Position numbers and translations under genes: made by a program. Below, one piece after another: positions 12,816 to 28,204 of a DNA stretch of 64,000 bases. Origin of the DNA: Viscum album (taxonomy: Eukaryota; Streptophyta; Magnoliopsida; Santalales; Viscaceae); the NCBI GenBank assembly GCA_963277665.1, contig OY728142.1, forward strand, positions 9,500,001 through 9,564,000. Reading direction: 5' to 3'. Every line of letters starts with the position of its first letter. Within the stretch, counting starts at the first letter, position 1. The notes beneath the pieces were generated by a model, which did not search any database, had not been told where the DNA came from, and saw nothing but the letters and a program-made list of their open reading frames with translations.

Positions 12816-14091
12816 GTATCATCCTCTTATTTTTTTCCTCCCTCTAAAGCCATAACATTAACAGAATTATTTCACTACCTTGATAGAACATGATACAATG
12901 CCACCATATGATGAGATATTTTTTGGAGACTACTACCCTTCAATGTATTGGATTAATAAAAAAATGTTGAATAATTCTCTTTGTATTACATAACAAGTCC
13001 ATATAATGACTTTTTATCCTTATAATTTAGCCTTCATTGATAGAAAATTTTCATTTTCTTTGTATCATATACTCAAGAACTATATTTCAATATCCACTCA
13101 TTGTTCATGAAGAAATTACTATTACATGAATTTTACATTAATATTTATCCAATCTATTCAATTTTCTTCCTCCACATCCTTGGTTTTTGGAATCAATTAC
13201 CACCAATGATCTGAATCCCATGAGTGATGATAAATTTTCATGAAAACTATCTCCCATTAACTACTTCCTAGAGTGAGAAATATATTCCCTAATAAAATTA
13301 TCCAATGCTCATATAAAAATATAATTATAGTCAAATTTAATTGAGGATGCTATAGATTATAGAAGTGGTATATCATTTTTACAATATGTGGTGGATGAAC
13401 CCGCTTCTCCATACGAGAAATGATATTACTCATGACCTGAGTTAGATTCCATTATGTGGTAATAATTGTTAAGTTCCATAAATAGCTCCATCTATTTCTT
13501 CATTATCTTTACTAGGATAAAAATCCCGACATGGAGTATATGTATTGATAAGATTTATAAACCTCCCATTGGGTGTCATTTCTAAACAATTATTTTCACT
13601 AGATTAGATAATAACATTATAAAACATAATGTATAATCCTAAAACTAGGTAAACACTTAACATCATGTTAAAAATATATATATATATTATATAATAATCA
13701 TAGATATGTTTTATTTTTGGTTATGTTTATTTTCAAATAATTAATAATTGTTTTTAGAATAAATTTGAGTTATCCTAAACTTTTCCCCCTAGATTTTCAA
13801 ACTAGGTGCTTAATATGATAGATTTTCTTACACCAGGTGAAGATCAAGGTAAACCCAATTCACCCTTTCTTTAGTTATTACCCAAATTTACCTATGTTTC
13901 AAAAACATGTCTACTTGTATTATCCACATATGTACTTATTTCTAGTAAACACATATAATATATTCCTTAATAAATCATTAGTGTGTTATTATATACATAT
14001 ACCCAAAGTTTATCATTGGGTAATGTAATCTAATCTATGTTTTCCAAGATCTTTTTACCATGTAATAAAAAATAATTTCTATGATACCAAC
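12816..14091 (-). mobile_element. gag: Right internal fragment of element X with gag-like and leader remnants
   Basis: This continues the internal region interrupted at 1083. The stretch 13020..13300 resembles, base for base in places, the plus-strand image of the young gag capsid region ('tactcaagaacta', 'accaccaatgatc' near 13070 and 13200). The stretch 13500..13830 matches the young leader around 'ggtgtcatttctaaacaat' and 'gagttatcctaa'. It ends in a PBS at 14079..14089 next to LTR-C. No reading frame survives. Confidence 0.65.
14079..14089 (-). other. Primer-binding site of element X
   Basis: The plus strand reads CTATGATACCA, one mismatch from the complement of the initiator-Met tRNA 3' end. 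It lies two bases before the LTR-C start. Confidence 0.7.
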
Positions 14092-17000
14092 TGTAGCACC
14101 CTTGTTGAAGTGGCCCATCCCTAATGTCTACATTATTATAATAGAATAAGATAAAAGGAATTACATCTAGAAAGACATAATGGTTTAGTAGTCTTCTTAA
14201 ACTAGATATATAAGTGAAATTAAAATTAAATTTTAAAAAAATAAACAAGTAATTTTCTTCATGAATTTTATTATTAACTTTAATTTATCCCTTTATATGA
14301 ATCACAGAATAAACCCTAGTTTCTGGGGATAATATAACATAACAAATTGGTGTGTTTTGATACAAGGTAAAGAATAGTGTGCAATAAAAATTGAGAATAA
14401 ATATGGTATTATTTATATGGTATGGTAAATAAATGAAACACATGTTGTTTAATCAGTGACTTGAGTATAGGATCATAGAAGAAAAGATCTTCTGATAATT
14501 CCATATAATTAATTATATTATATAAATACCTGAACATGGATGTTATAACTAATTAAATAATCACATGGAATATCAAAAACTAAATTCGTAATTATGGAAT
14601 CCATGATGAGGGACATATAAAACATATCATCAAGATATGTTTTAAGAAACATAATACCATCGAGGATGTCACCATGACATCATTATAAATGGGTAAGACC
14701 TCGGAAAAAACCATATCTAGTTTCTCTCATAAGAAAAAATAATGTATAGAGGATATATAATGGCCCCACCCTTCACTTAAAAGGTTTAATTGTATCCTCA
14801 TATGAAAGGGGTGAATCATAATTCACATAAATATTAGTATTTAATCAAGGATATGAAATATAAATACTTTCCCAAATCAAAAAACATTACCATAAACCAT
14901 CATGGTTAATGTTAATTATATGATCATAAAAGATCCCCAATCAAACATATCATAACCCATTTGTATAAATTATTTTAATGGTATCATTAGATTATATCTC
15001 TATTAAAGAATAATTAAAATCCATGAATGAATTCACATAAGGAAATTTAATTTTATTGTTCACTTTGGATATTTTTGAAGGAAAATAACCATTATTTTAA
15101 TGTCACCCATTTATTTTAAAACTAGAAAATTCATAAAATATCAGAAATAAAGAGAATATATAGAATGGGTTTTAAAAATAATAATAAAATAATTTATTTC
15201 AATTGAAATTATATTCTAAAAATCCCAATTAAAATAGGATTTAAATTATACCCCTAGAATGATAATAACATTGTGGTGAGAATTAAATAATGAGCTGATA
15301 ATGTTTATAAAATATGAATACACATAATAAAAGTAAAAATAATATATAAGATAATCTGGAATAATTTCACCCATAATCATAGAATATCAAAGGCAACTAA
15401 GAAGTAATATAACCCTATGAAAAGAAATTGAGTTTTGAAATTCATCACCCCCTGGTAATTCGTAATTAAAATAATTTTTGATGAAATGATTCAAATTTAA
15501 AATTTAAATAAATCTTATTATAAATTAATAATGGTATTAAATTTCAAATATTCACTACAGAATTCATATAAAATAAATTTGGTGCATAAAATTTTAATAT
15601 GCCACACTAAAATGAAATTAAGATGAAATCCTTTTCCTCATGGTTAATTTTGGTTGAACATGCTTTTAACATCAATATAGTTGTTTAAAACATATTATTA
15701 TATTATAATAGAAATTTATTAATATTTATAATATAATATATGTTCCTTTTATAACATTTTAAAACATGTTCATTAATAATATTTTGTTATTATCATTGTT
15801 TCATGTGTTTATTGTCTTGTTTTATCAAAAATATTTTCCCATTAATGATCCAGTTCTGATGAATATTATATAGTTGAATTATATGAAGAATAATTTTCAT
15901 CAAATAATTATCATATTTATTAATATATTATACTTTTAATATCATTCATGGAATATGTTTTTTATAAATGAAGTATATTGCAATCATGTAGATGGTAGGT
16001 TGTTTGTATGCATGAGTAATGATTCCATTTTTTAATGATCATTGAAAAAATGAGGTATGTAATATTTTAAAATTAAATAATTATTATAATATATTATATA
16101 ACATATAATTTATTTTAAAATACTTTTATATATTACCCATGTATTTTGATGAATAAAATACAGTCACAACGCTTTTTGAAGATGGTAATCCACACATACA
16201 TGAACGATGTAGTCATCTTTTTAGTGTAAAAAATAAAATGATATATTTTAAATTAAGAAGGTTAAATGTTATATTAATATCATAATTATTTATTTTATAT
16301 CACATATATTAATTATAATAACTTTTACGACCCTTCATGTAAAGAGTTAGTGTAAGACGAATCAAACCACTTCGTGAGGCAGTAGTCCGTTATACACACG
16401 AGTGATGTAATCTTATCTCTTATAGAATGTAAAGTAAAAAAATTTATATATCATATAATGAATAAATAGTTATACTTATATTAAAAATGTAATATAAATA
16501 CAATATATCAATTATCATATCCATCCTTGATAGGTGGTAATGAAAAAATGAATGACATCGTCTCAAGAGGTGGTAGTTCACCTTACAAATCAATGATGAT
16601 TTCATAACCAGTTTCAAAGAATTGGGGATTCTTTTAGGTAATGAAACAGAATTAAAAACAACTAATTATGTTGAATATAAGTAATTTATTATATAATAAT
16701 GGTTTTAAAATAACTAAATTAGGTGGATGAAGAAATATTATAAAAACTCTCATTGAAAAATGTTAGCTCTTCTTCTAGTATCCTCCTTCGGTTTGCACAA
16801 AACCCTCATAGATTGTATTTACATACAAAATAAGTCTTCATTTATGATATTAGAAAATTTTCGAGGTTTTTCAGTATTTATTAGCCATACTAAAAGGTTT
16901 ATATTATGTGATTAATATAGGATATCGGGATAACATTTAAAAGTGAGGTTAGTGGCACACTTCTATGTTTTTTGAAAAAAAAGGTGTACCCAAGTTTTTC

Positions 17001-18065
17001 ACATTCCACAAGGGTCAAAAAAATATAGCATTATCAAAAATTAAGAATTATATTGTAGAAATATGGCCCTATATATTATTTTAGATATGTTTTTATTTTA
17101 ATTTAATCAATATATTTTTACATTATCCCTCAATAAATAAATTTTTTCCATAACTGTGATAATACATTTTTATTTTTGTTTGTATTTTTCTTCCAAATAT
17201 TAATTTGAGATTATTATATAATAAAAAAATTATTATTAAATGTATAGATTAAATTTATCTAAATTACATTTACATAAGTAGAAGAGGTTAATTTAAAATT
17301 AATCCCACAAACATGACAAGAAAGATGGGTTTTAAAGAAAAAAATTATCAAAAGTTGACAAAAATTTTATATAAAAATTAAATATGTAAATAATTAAAAT
17401 AGAATAAATGTCATTAATTTATTTAAAATTGAAATAATTTTACATAAAAAATTAAATATATACATTATCATTATAAATAATTTAAATGAAAATGTAATTT
17501 TTAATTAAAATACATTGTCTTCATTATTCATCGAAAAATGAAAATGTTCCAAAATAATTAAAAACAAATCACCCAAAGATAAATTTGATATGCCGATTAA
17601 AAAAATTATTTTTTCAAATAAATTTTATAAAATTTATAACAATTAATTATAAAATATTTTTTCAAATATTTACAAAACCATATTAGAGAGAAATACCATT
17701 TTCAAAAAAGATTTCTTTTTCTTTCAAATTTTTCTAATTTTATCATTAATTAGTAGATATAAATATTATTAATCTTATATATTTTTAAAATTTTTAATTC
17801 ATATAATTTATTTATAATTATTGATACACTCAAATTTAATTCCATTTTTATAATGGTAAAGTTTAAATAAAAATATTTTATTATTGTATTTTGTTTCATT
17901 CAAACCCTATGTTATGTGAATTTTATCTATAAAAGGGATTGATTTTATCTAAAAATAGAAATATGTTATAGTCAAGGAATATTATATTCCCTAAAATGCT
18001 TATATATTTTTGTCATACCTGGTTATGAATTTTATGATCATATTTTATAATTTTGTGGTGTTACA
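14092..18065 (-). repeat. LTR-C (3974 bp), shared between two internal regions
   Basis: It starts TGTAGCACCC after a PBS and ends GTGGTGTTACA before a pyrimidine run (purine tract on the sense strand). It thus serves as the 5' LTR of element X on its left side and as the 3' LTR of the internal 18066..21019 on its right. Four diverged GC islands spaced about 180-200 bp lie near 16000, 16175, 16360 and 16560. The donor-like GT found in sister LTRs is lost here (about 16767), and the TATA box is degenerate. Confidence 0.75.
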
Positions 18066-21019
18066 CTTGCCCCACCTTAAAAAAACTGTGACATCGTAAT
18101 TTAACCTTTATCACTGTAATCAAGGGTTTGAAATTTGAAAATATAATCTTTAAAACCCATGTTGTAAAATGGAAAATAAAATATCATATTAATAAAAGAT
18201 AAAGTGATGTATATAATTCCTATGGAATAGCACATAACTAGGTTTCTTTGTAGGATAACATCATTGGAAAGTGAAAATATTGTCACGAAATAAAAGCGTA
18301 AATAATTAGTTATAGTAATCGAGGAAATTTATCACAATCAAGTGAATGGTAAATACAATGATAAAGAACTACAACCCATTGATATATAATTATTTAAAAG
18401 TAAATATGATTCATGAGATGTGAATTTTGTATGATAAAAAATTTTTAGGATCCTTTTCCTAATGTTGAGAAATTATATAACTCACTATGATTATTCAGAA
18501 ATATAATGATATAATATATTTCAATTTATAATACACATTTCATATTTTTATTTTGCATTGATCCATTTCCAATTAATCACTAAATCTATGAAATTAATAT
18601 CAAAAAACGTGTTCTTTAATCTTGAATCACTATTATTCACTATTAATGGATGGTAATATCAATTTTAGAATTATATTTAATTTCATAAATGTCTATTTAT
18701 TCTTATTGAAAACATTTCATTACTGGTAATCATATATTCATAAATATCCATCTTGGGAATTAATCCATTAATATCTAAATCCTCATTAAAATATCAATAT
18801 AATCAATTTGATAAATGGTAAGCCTTATAACCCTTCCAAAATATTTTGTTCTAAAACATTATAAAGAAGGATACTAAATTTCCAAAATAAATGTATCATT
18901 GATCCCCCAAACTACATGAAGTATATCTTAATCATCACATACCAAACACATAAACACTATCATCATTTATTCAATTTAAATAAGGTGAAAACGGTAATAA
19001 ACATAAAACATTATTGAATATATCCCAGATTAATGATTCATTACTCAAAAAAAATTATTGGATATATTCCATAAAAACGAAAATGTTTTAAAATACAATT
19101 ATAATATTGTAAACCAATATTTTAAAAAATAATTAATGAGTTCCATGTTAATCAATACAATCCAATTTACCTTATCTATATCAGAAATGTATTTATCCCA
19201 ACATCATTATATATAAAGAAAGAATATATTTAGGGTAATATTTCCCTCAATCGGGTGTTTTCCATTAGTTCAAATTTCCACTGAATCATTTTTCTTAGTC
19301 ATTAGTACGGTTCAATATAGTCTTTTAAATAATTAACAAAAATAACTACAGTATATTCCTTATATTTTTTTTTAAATTTCATTAATTAAATAAATTTTAA
19401 TCAAATTTTTGGATGAAAATACACATGCACAATAATCATTCCAATTTTTTGGTAGTAATGTAATAAGCATGACCATGACCACGTAGATCCTTGTGAGGTA
19501 TTTTCCCATGAAGATTGGGAAATTTGTTTACATACTTCCATGTCTCTTTATATTATATTAATTCTTCATTTATAGATTCTTTATTTTCCTTTCAATGATG
19601 GTAATAAAGGAATTTTTATCCATTCATTAAGAAAACTCTAATTCATTTTAAGCATGTAACTAGGTGATTCCTTCAATATGTATCACATGTAAGAAAATAT
19701 TTCATTCCCTTATTCCTTTTATCTATATTTTCTCTACCACCCTCTTCTTTGGTTTCTTCCCTTAAAATCCATAAGTCTTGGGGAATTATTTCTCTATCTT
19801 CATAGCACATGGTACTATTTCCTCATATGATAAGTCCTTTTGGAAGACTTATTCCCTTTGAAGGATTGCATTAATCCTATCATGGAAATGAAAAATATTT
19901 CTCCTTATATTATGTAGGTTGAATGGATCATTCATTAATGTACTGGTAATGTTGGATTCATGTATAGCTACATTTTCCACTTCTTTATATCTTAGACTCA
20001 AGAACTATACTGTCATATATTCTTGTTTCTCTTGAATAAATTAATTTTTCAAGAATATTTCCTTGATATCGTTCCACTCCATGATTGGTATTTCCTAATT
20101 ATCCTTAGTTTTTTTAATCCAAAACCACTATTGACCCAAATATACTGAGAAATGATAAACATCCATGAAAACATTCTCTTTTTCACTATTTTATAAATTA
20201 TAATTTACTTTATTTATGAAACTTATACCTTTCTCAGATAAAAATGGATTTGTAGTACCATTTAATGGTGGATATTGATGACACATAGAGAAGTCTAACA
20301 TTGTTACAATGTATGATTGATCAGTACTCTTCTCATTGTTTTAATTTTTATTACTCCTAATTAAGTTAGTTGTCCCAATAGTTTTTATAATTTGATCAGT
20401 TCCAACTATAGCTTCTGATTAAACATCATTATCTTTCTCAAGAGGAAAATCCTTACATGGATTATAGGTATTTATATAGTTCACATTACATCTACTATTT
20501 TTAATTTATAAATAGTGGAATATACTAGGTTAGATTGTAACATTGTAAAAATTAATTTACAATCCAAAAACTAGTGAAACACATAACATAAATTAAAAAA
20601 AAATCTATGCATAGCCAATCTCGTAATCTTGAACATTGTTTCTTTGGGAATCAATTTATTTTCAAATCCTTTATAATGGTTTATAATGAAAATTTTAATT
20701 ATCCTCAGACATCCTGAAGAGTTTCAAACTAGGTACATAGTAAGGCTCGTTTTCGTGCACAAGGCGCTGATAGGTTTTAGCCCAATGAATCATTTTTAGA
20801 GTTATCCCCACTTTGTTCCTCTATTCAAGAACCAAGACCACGAGTATTATCCATAAAGGGATATATTTACATGAAACACCGCATAATATATTCTATATGA
20901 AAAAAATTATGATTTCATTATATACTTAACCTCAATGTTTTTTGTCTATTTATGTTATCTATTCTTTGATTTCCTGAATATAGTTACCATGTTTATACCA
21001 ATCCTCCTATGATACCAAT
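18066..21019 (-). mobile_element. Internal region Y: gag remnant, no pol
   Basis: It opens with the pyrimidine run 'cttgccccacctt' (18066..18078), a decayed polypurine tract on the minus strand. About 1.6 kb of non-coding DNA follows that resembles 1..1083 and 31.1-32.6 kb. The stretch 19800..20200 is a decayed image of the gag capsid region ('atagcacatg', 'cttagactcaagaacta', 'aaccactattgaccc'). Leader-like sequence near 20700..20830 precedes a PBS. The small frame at 18101..18286 is not supported. Confidence 0.65.
21007..21017 (-). other. Primer-binding site of internal region Y
   Basis: The plus strand reads CTATGATACCA, one mismatch to the initiator-Met tRNA complement, immediately before the LTR-D start. 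Confidence 0.65.
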
Positions 21020-24000
21020 TATATCACCTCAACCCCAGTATCACAGTGTTGGTGTTTAATTTATTAAAATTATTATAATATATGAGGAATTATAAACCTA
21101 AGTAATGAATGGTTTAGTGGTCTTGGTAAACTAGATAAAAACATTATATTCACATTTCATTTTAATATATAAAATAAATTAAGAGTTTTCTTTTATAATT
21201 TCAATATTCCACTTTCAATATCCCAACGTATCAATCATGAAATACTACCTAGTATTTTGGAAAAAAACATAACAAATGGGTGATCTATGATGATTATTAA
21301 GGGAAGGAATACTATATAAGCTATAAATAAATAGTTGATAATAAATATGAAAAGGTAAATAATTAAAGAAAATGTCATTTAACAAATACCAAGAGCCTAA
21401 TATGGAAGAAAGAAAAAATGATCAAATAGTTCCATATAAATAATCACATGATATTGAAATATGACCATGGATATTCTAACTAATTTTTTAATAACATGGA
21501 ATACAAATAAGTAAATTCATAATGACAGAATACATAATATTTGACATCTAAAACATTTCACTAAGGCTTCTGTCAATAAATAAAATACGGTTGAGGCTTG
21601 TTCCAAGACATCTATATAAATTGGAATGGTCTTAACCAAAACCATGTAAATTTTTTATCATGAGACTTGTTCATACATAAAGGGGTTATAGTGAGCCCCA
21701 CCCATCACATACAAGTTCCAATGAATTTGTTATATTAAAGGGGTTAAATATAATAAAAATAAACATATGTATTTAAACTAGAATGTGAAGCGTAAATAAT
21801 TTCCCAAATAAATAGACCTATTCATAGACAATTTATAGTAAATTAAATATTATTAATATAGATTATCCCCAGTTAGACTGATCATAACCCATCTGAAGAA
21901 ATAATAAAGATGGTATTATTTGATATTTTCCCCATTAATCTATAAGTGATAGTAAATAATTTCTTTTTTATATAATTTTTTAAAAAAACATTTTTTGAAT
22001 CATTTCTTTTGGAAAATTAACTCTCTTTTAAAATCACCCTTTTATTTTAAATCTTGAAATTTCGTAATATTTTGTCATATTCATTTTCATTGAAAAATAT
22101 TTCTTAAAAAATTATTTTTATAATATTATGAGATAAATTTTCTTTAAAAATAATCTAGTAAAAATGAAACTAATGGGTCAAGGAAATTATTGTCCTAACG
22201 GTGGGAAATTATGTTCATACCATAAATATTTAAAAGAACATTCATTATGAACTGTAAAAGGATTGAAAAGTGCCTCTAACAAAAAAAAAGATTCATGTCA
22301 ATCCATTTTTTAAATTATATAAAACATGGATACAAATTACTTTAATAAATACTTTAACAATACTAAATTGTTTTTGAAATAATTTTTATTGAACATGGTT
22401 TTGGAAGAAAATGGATTTTCAACTGAAGTGAGAAATAAATAATGATTTCCTCAAACAATGTTTCATAAATAAAATTGTACGAATGAAAAAAATGGAAATA
22501 TTAATTTAAAATGTTCATTATTAATGTCAATATAATAAAATGAGTTTCGTTATTAAATAATTATCAAATAATTTTTTATAATGTAAATTCAAGTATAAAT
22601 AATGTCAATTAAAATTATATTTTGAAATAAACCCATGGAAATATAATATGATCAATGTGATAATTAACCAGGGAATTTATTATCTGTATAAAATAAAAAA
22701 CCACATAGAAAATTGTAAATAATACCTAATATAATCATAATAAATTACACATGTAATCTTGTTATATCAAATACAATGAATAAGTAACATAACCCAATGA
22801 AGATAAATTGAGTTATGAAATTTTTTACCACGTGGTAATACTAAAGTAAAATCACCTTAAATGAAATAATTCAAATTGAAATTTAAAATACCTTGAATTA
22901 TTAAGGAATATTTATATTACATGTTAGTGGGGTAGTAAATAAACCATATAAAATAATTTTTATCTGTAATATTTCAATATAACTCAATGAAATGAAATTG
23001 AGATTATATTCTTACCTCATGATTCCTTTTGGTTAATCATTCTTTAACCTCGAATATAATGGTTTTAAAAACTTTTTTAACATATAAAAAATATATTTAT
23101 ATTTATAATTTATAAATTATTCTTTTATAACATCTTATAACCCGTTAATTAATAATATTTCATTATTTTTATTATTTCATGTGTTAATTTCCTTATTTTT
23201 CCATTCCTGTATTTCCATGAAAGATTTAGTTCTTACCCATATTATATAGTTTTATTATCTCTTATTTAAAATTAATGATTTAATTTTCATATTTATACAT
23301 CAATTATTCTATTAATACCAATAATGAAATATGATTTTTTAGAAAATAATTATATGGTGATCAGGGAGAGGGTAGGTCGTACGTACGCTTGAGAAATGTT
23401 TCTATTTTTCATTTATCACTATGTAAATGAGGTAAGTAATATTTTAACATAAAATATTTATAATTATATAACATATAACTTTTTATTTCTTTCAATAAAC
23501 TTATATATATCATCTATGTTGTGTGGTGATGGAAAGTGAATCAAATCGCTTCGTGAAGGCAGTAGCCCACCTGTACATGAACTATGTTATTATATTTTTA
23601 TTATAAATAACCAAATTGATATGTTATAATTTATGAATGATAAATATGAAATTAATATCATAATTATTTCATTTATATCACATATATTAAATAACGTTAT
23701 CCTTATTATATTTCATGTAAATCATTAGTGAAGAAAAAGAATCACATCGCTTCGTGTGGCGGTATTCCGCTCTACACATGAGTGGCGTTATTGTATCCAC
23801 TAAAAAATAGAAAGTAAAATATATATACATATATAAATATTATAATTTTTAAAATTTTATAATTATATTATAAATATCATATATATATCTATATATCTAT
23901 ATATATATTTCTACAATCATACCAACCCATGTGTGGCTGTAATGGAAAAATGAATGACATCGGGTTGTGAGGTGGTATTCTTCTGTACAAATGATTATTA

Positions 24001-25335
24001 ATTTCATAACCCATTTTATGGAAGGGAGGATGATTATTAGTCATGAAAATAATATTAAAATATATTACTATATTTAAATAATGAGTAAATTATATCAACA
24101 TTGTAAAATAATAATTGAATTATGTGTGTGAAAAATAATATAAAAATACTCATTTAAGAACGCTACCTCTTCTTTGGGTATCCTCCTTAGGTTTGCACCA
24201 AAGACACCCTAGGAAGGAATTATTTTAAAATTATTGCTCTAGGGTGATATTTGAGATGTTAGTAAATTATTTTGGTATTGATTCGATGAACCAGAAGGGT
24301 TTTAAATTTTTATGTATAGTGGATAGGTATGTCCTTTTAAAATAGAGGTTGGTGTAAGACCGGTATTGTTTTTAAATTAAAAGGTGTACCCATGTTTTTT
24401 TACATGAAAAGGTGTTATAATATAGTATTATATTAATTTATTTTTTATAGGTTATAAATATTTCCATGTAAGGTATTTTTATACATGTTTTTAGGACACT
24501 TTAGTCTTAATCATTTTAGTTTAACACCATTGTAATCCATTTTTACCTTAATTGTAGTAAATAATTTTTACAGTTTTCACAATTAATTATGATAAAATTT
24601 TAATTTTACATTATTAGTTGTTATAAATTTTTTTATTACAAATATGTAATTAATGTTTCAATATTACATTCACCTAGGTGTTAGAATTTAATTTTAAATT
24701 AATCCCACTAATGAGATGAGACAGAGGGGTTTTCATGGGAAAATTATCAATAAATTAAAATGTTTTTATATCAAAATTCAATATGAAAATTATTCAAATA
24801 ATATATTTTGTATTAATTGATAAATAATTTAACACATGTTATATTTAAAATATTTTCAAAATAAAAAACAAAATTATGAATAATTTAAATTAAAAGGAGG
24901 TTTTCAATTATAATTCCTAATTTTCCCCTATTCATCAAAAAAAGAAATCTTTCAAATAAATTAACCCCTAAGATTATTTTTGTAAATTGACTTTAAAAAA
25001 ATTGACAAATAAATTTTTTAAATGTCATAAAAATTAATTATAAAATAGGTTTTCAAAGAGTGACTAAACTTCCTTATATAAAAATACTGGTTTCAAAAAA
25101 CCATTCTTTTTCCTTTAAATTGTTCTAATTTTAGCATTAATCCGTAGATATATTTTTTACTTATTTTATTCAAGTTTAAAAAATTTATTTTTATTAATTG
25201 AGTTAGTAATATTCATAACAATCAATATAATAGATATTTTATAATGGTAATGTTTAAATAATAATATTTTAATATTGAATCACATTTAATTTGGACTCGG
25301 TGTTGCGTGAATTGTGAGATTACAAAGATGGTGAA
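21020..25335 (-). repeat. LTR-D, missing its last ~50 bp
   Basis: It starts 'tatatcacctcaacccc' after a PBS. Four diverged GC islands lie near 23360 (still with CGTACGTACG), 23545, 23745 and 23965, in the same order as in LTR-C. The sense-strand splice-donor-like GT is at 24165..24166, with a degenerate TATA near 24333. The right part reaches the conserved 'ctcggtgttgcgtg' (about 25297) but then runs into sequence from the middle of another LTR copy. The end is therefore a rearrangement breakpoint placed only approximately. Confidence 0.65.
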
Positions 25336-28175
25336 TTTATTTATAAATAATAATATAATAAAGAATCAAAATGAAATATTCAATTATAAACATAGTTTGA
25401 GATTTAATAAATTCTATAGAATGATATTTTTATATTTTTTAATTTTAGAGTGTTATAAAAAAATATTTTTGATTTTTTTAAAACATGGTTTTATAAGAAA
25501 TGGGATTTTTGACTAAAGGGATAAATGAAGTCAAATTTTATGAGAAAAATTACAAATAATTTAAAAAAATAGTTTTAAATGGTACCATTATATAAAATCT
25601 TCAAGAATAACCATTGGATAATTAATAAAAATAGTTATATTATAAATTTATTAAACAATTTTTTTAATAGAAATTCAATTATAATGATTCTCGATTAAAA
25701 TGTGATTGTGAGATAAACGCATAAAAATATAATAACATTGATGTTATAATTAATAAATGAATCATTTATGTATATCAAATGTAAATAAAAATAATATATT
25801 TATATATAAAACATTATATATTCAAATTGAAATACCCACTTAATCATAGAATATAAAACACAATGACAATGTAATATAACTCAATGAGAATAAATTGAGT
25901 TATGAAATTCTTTACCACCTATAAATTTTAATTTAAAATACTCTTGAGTTAAAATATTTGAATAGATACATAAAATACCATGAATTATTAATTAAATAAG
26001 ATATTAATTTTGAATGAGGTAGTATATATGACATCTGAAATAAATTAGGTGTAGGACATTTTAATATACCTTAATGAAGGAAAATTGAGATGAAGTCCCT
26101 TAACTTATGATTTTATTTAGTTTATCATGTATTAAATTATGATATAATGGTTTTCATAATTTTATTAATTTATTATAAACAAATATTAACAATTATAATA
26201 TCACATATGACCCTCCTATTACATTTTACCACCCATTTGTTATAAATGTTTCATTACATTTGTTGATTCAGGTGTTAATTGCCTTGTTTTATCATGCATG
26301 TTTTTTTCATGAACCATTATTTTATTGTACATTTGATATATATACTTATTATAAATAATTATATAAATATTATAAATATAATATTTACTCATTAGATTCA
26401 TTTTTAAAATTACTTTTAAAAGTTTTATGTTTAAAATTAATTTCATCTCTTCGTGAAGATGGTAAGTCGTACGTAAGAAGGAGTGGCGATATCATTCCCT
26501 TAACAAGTAAAAGGGTAATAAATATGGTGATACATTAATTCGAATTAATTAATATAATATAATATATATATATATAATATTAATTAATTTTATAATTACT
26601 ATATTTCATGGAGAGTGTAAATTAAGAAAGGATCACATCACTTAGTGAGGTGGTAGTCCATCTTACAGACAAACAAAATTATCATATTTTAACCAAAATA
26701 AAACCTAAAAATTTTATATTTGATATTAAAATTAAATATTAAAAAAATTATCTTAAATATAATATTCATTTTTTGAATCCATAATTTTATCCAATCATGA
26801 TATGCATTGATGGAAAACGAGTTAAACCACTTTGCGATGTGGTAGTCCGTCGTACACATGATCGACGATTTCATTTCCATTTTGATGGATGAGGAGGTGT
26901 ATATAGGTCATGAAATTTTAATAATATCATATAAGAATATTTTATATACATTTTATATTATACATTCATGATTGAATAATATTTTAAGGTGGTTTAATAA
27001 TAAATAAAAAATACTCATTTTAGATTTTTTCATCTTCTTTAGAAAACTTCATTTATGTTTGGGAAAAAACTACTTCTAGTATTGAATTTGACCAAAACAA
27101 TTATCTAATATGATTTATTTGTTTGATTATGTTATTTTACTGCTATATTTCTAAACCAATTGGATTTTAATTTGTGAATAGAGGTGGAGTGGGGTTGCCT
27201 TTGTTAGTGGGGGATGAGGCACACTTGGAATTTTTAAAAAGAAACAATGAAACCCAAATTTTTATTCTAAGAAAAGAATTAAAATTGGTTCATTATCTAC
27301 CTTTATAGGTGAAAAAGATACATAATTCAATAACATTTTATTATTACAATTTAGTTTGTCATTTTAAAAATTATATTCATACTTTAACCCCTAGTAAATC
27401 AGTTTTTACCTTAACCACGATAATTAATTTTCACATCATTTAATATTCATATATTACAAAAGCTATTTTGATTATATTATATAATATAAATTATTTTTAT
27501 TCCATATATGGAATCCATTTTTCAAAATTCAATTCATAAAATTTATAGAATCCTATATAAAATTAGACCCACATATGTGATAAAAAAGTGGGTTTTCAAA
27601 GAGAAAATTATATAAATTATATTAGGTATTAAGATCAAAATACTATAATAAAGTGATTAAAATGAAATTAGTTGTTTAAATTTTAATATAATTGAATTAA
27701 AAATAATTTAAAAAAAATTAAAATATAATTTATGATTGAAATTTATTTAAATTAATATAAAATTTTTATAAAAAAAATATTTTTCACTATTTATGGAAAA
27801 TTGAGTCATTTTAGAAAAAACTTATAATTCAGCCTAAGATAATTTTTATATGATGATAAATGAAGTTAATTTTATAAAATAAATTTTTTAAAAGTGAAAA
27901 AATAAATTTTAAATTATGTGCGCAATGTGAAACTAAATTATTGTATAAAAATATTTTTTTTGTAATACTTTTTTTTCTACTAAAGGATTATTATTTTACT
28001 TCTAATAATTAGATAATTTTAAATTTCTTAATATATATATAACAATTAATAACCACCAATTTTAATACTATACTATAAATTTATAAAATATTGATGTTTG
28101 TTTAGGTTTGAGGTTTTGTTTTCTAAAAGCTATCAACGCTATTAAATTTGAAGTAATATATTTTTGGGTTGTTTA
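25336..28175 (-). repeat. Partial LTR-E (starts mid-LTR)
   Basis: From about 25340 the sequence matches LTR-D from roughly its position 22.25 kb onward ('aaacatggttttataag' at 25482 against 'aacatggttttggaag' at 22391). GC islands lie near 26450, 26640 and 26825. The copy ends near 'tttgggttgttta' (28175), the decayed LTR terminus. The first third of the LTR is missing. The small frames at 25307, 26240 and 26689 are not supported. Confidence 0.6.
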
Positions 28176-28204
28176 ACCCTATTGTTTCATGTCACATAAT
28201 CTAT

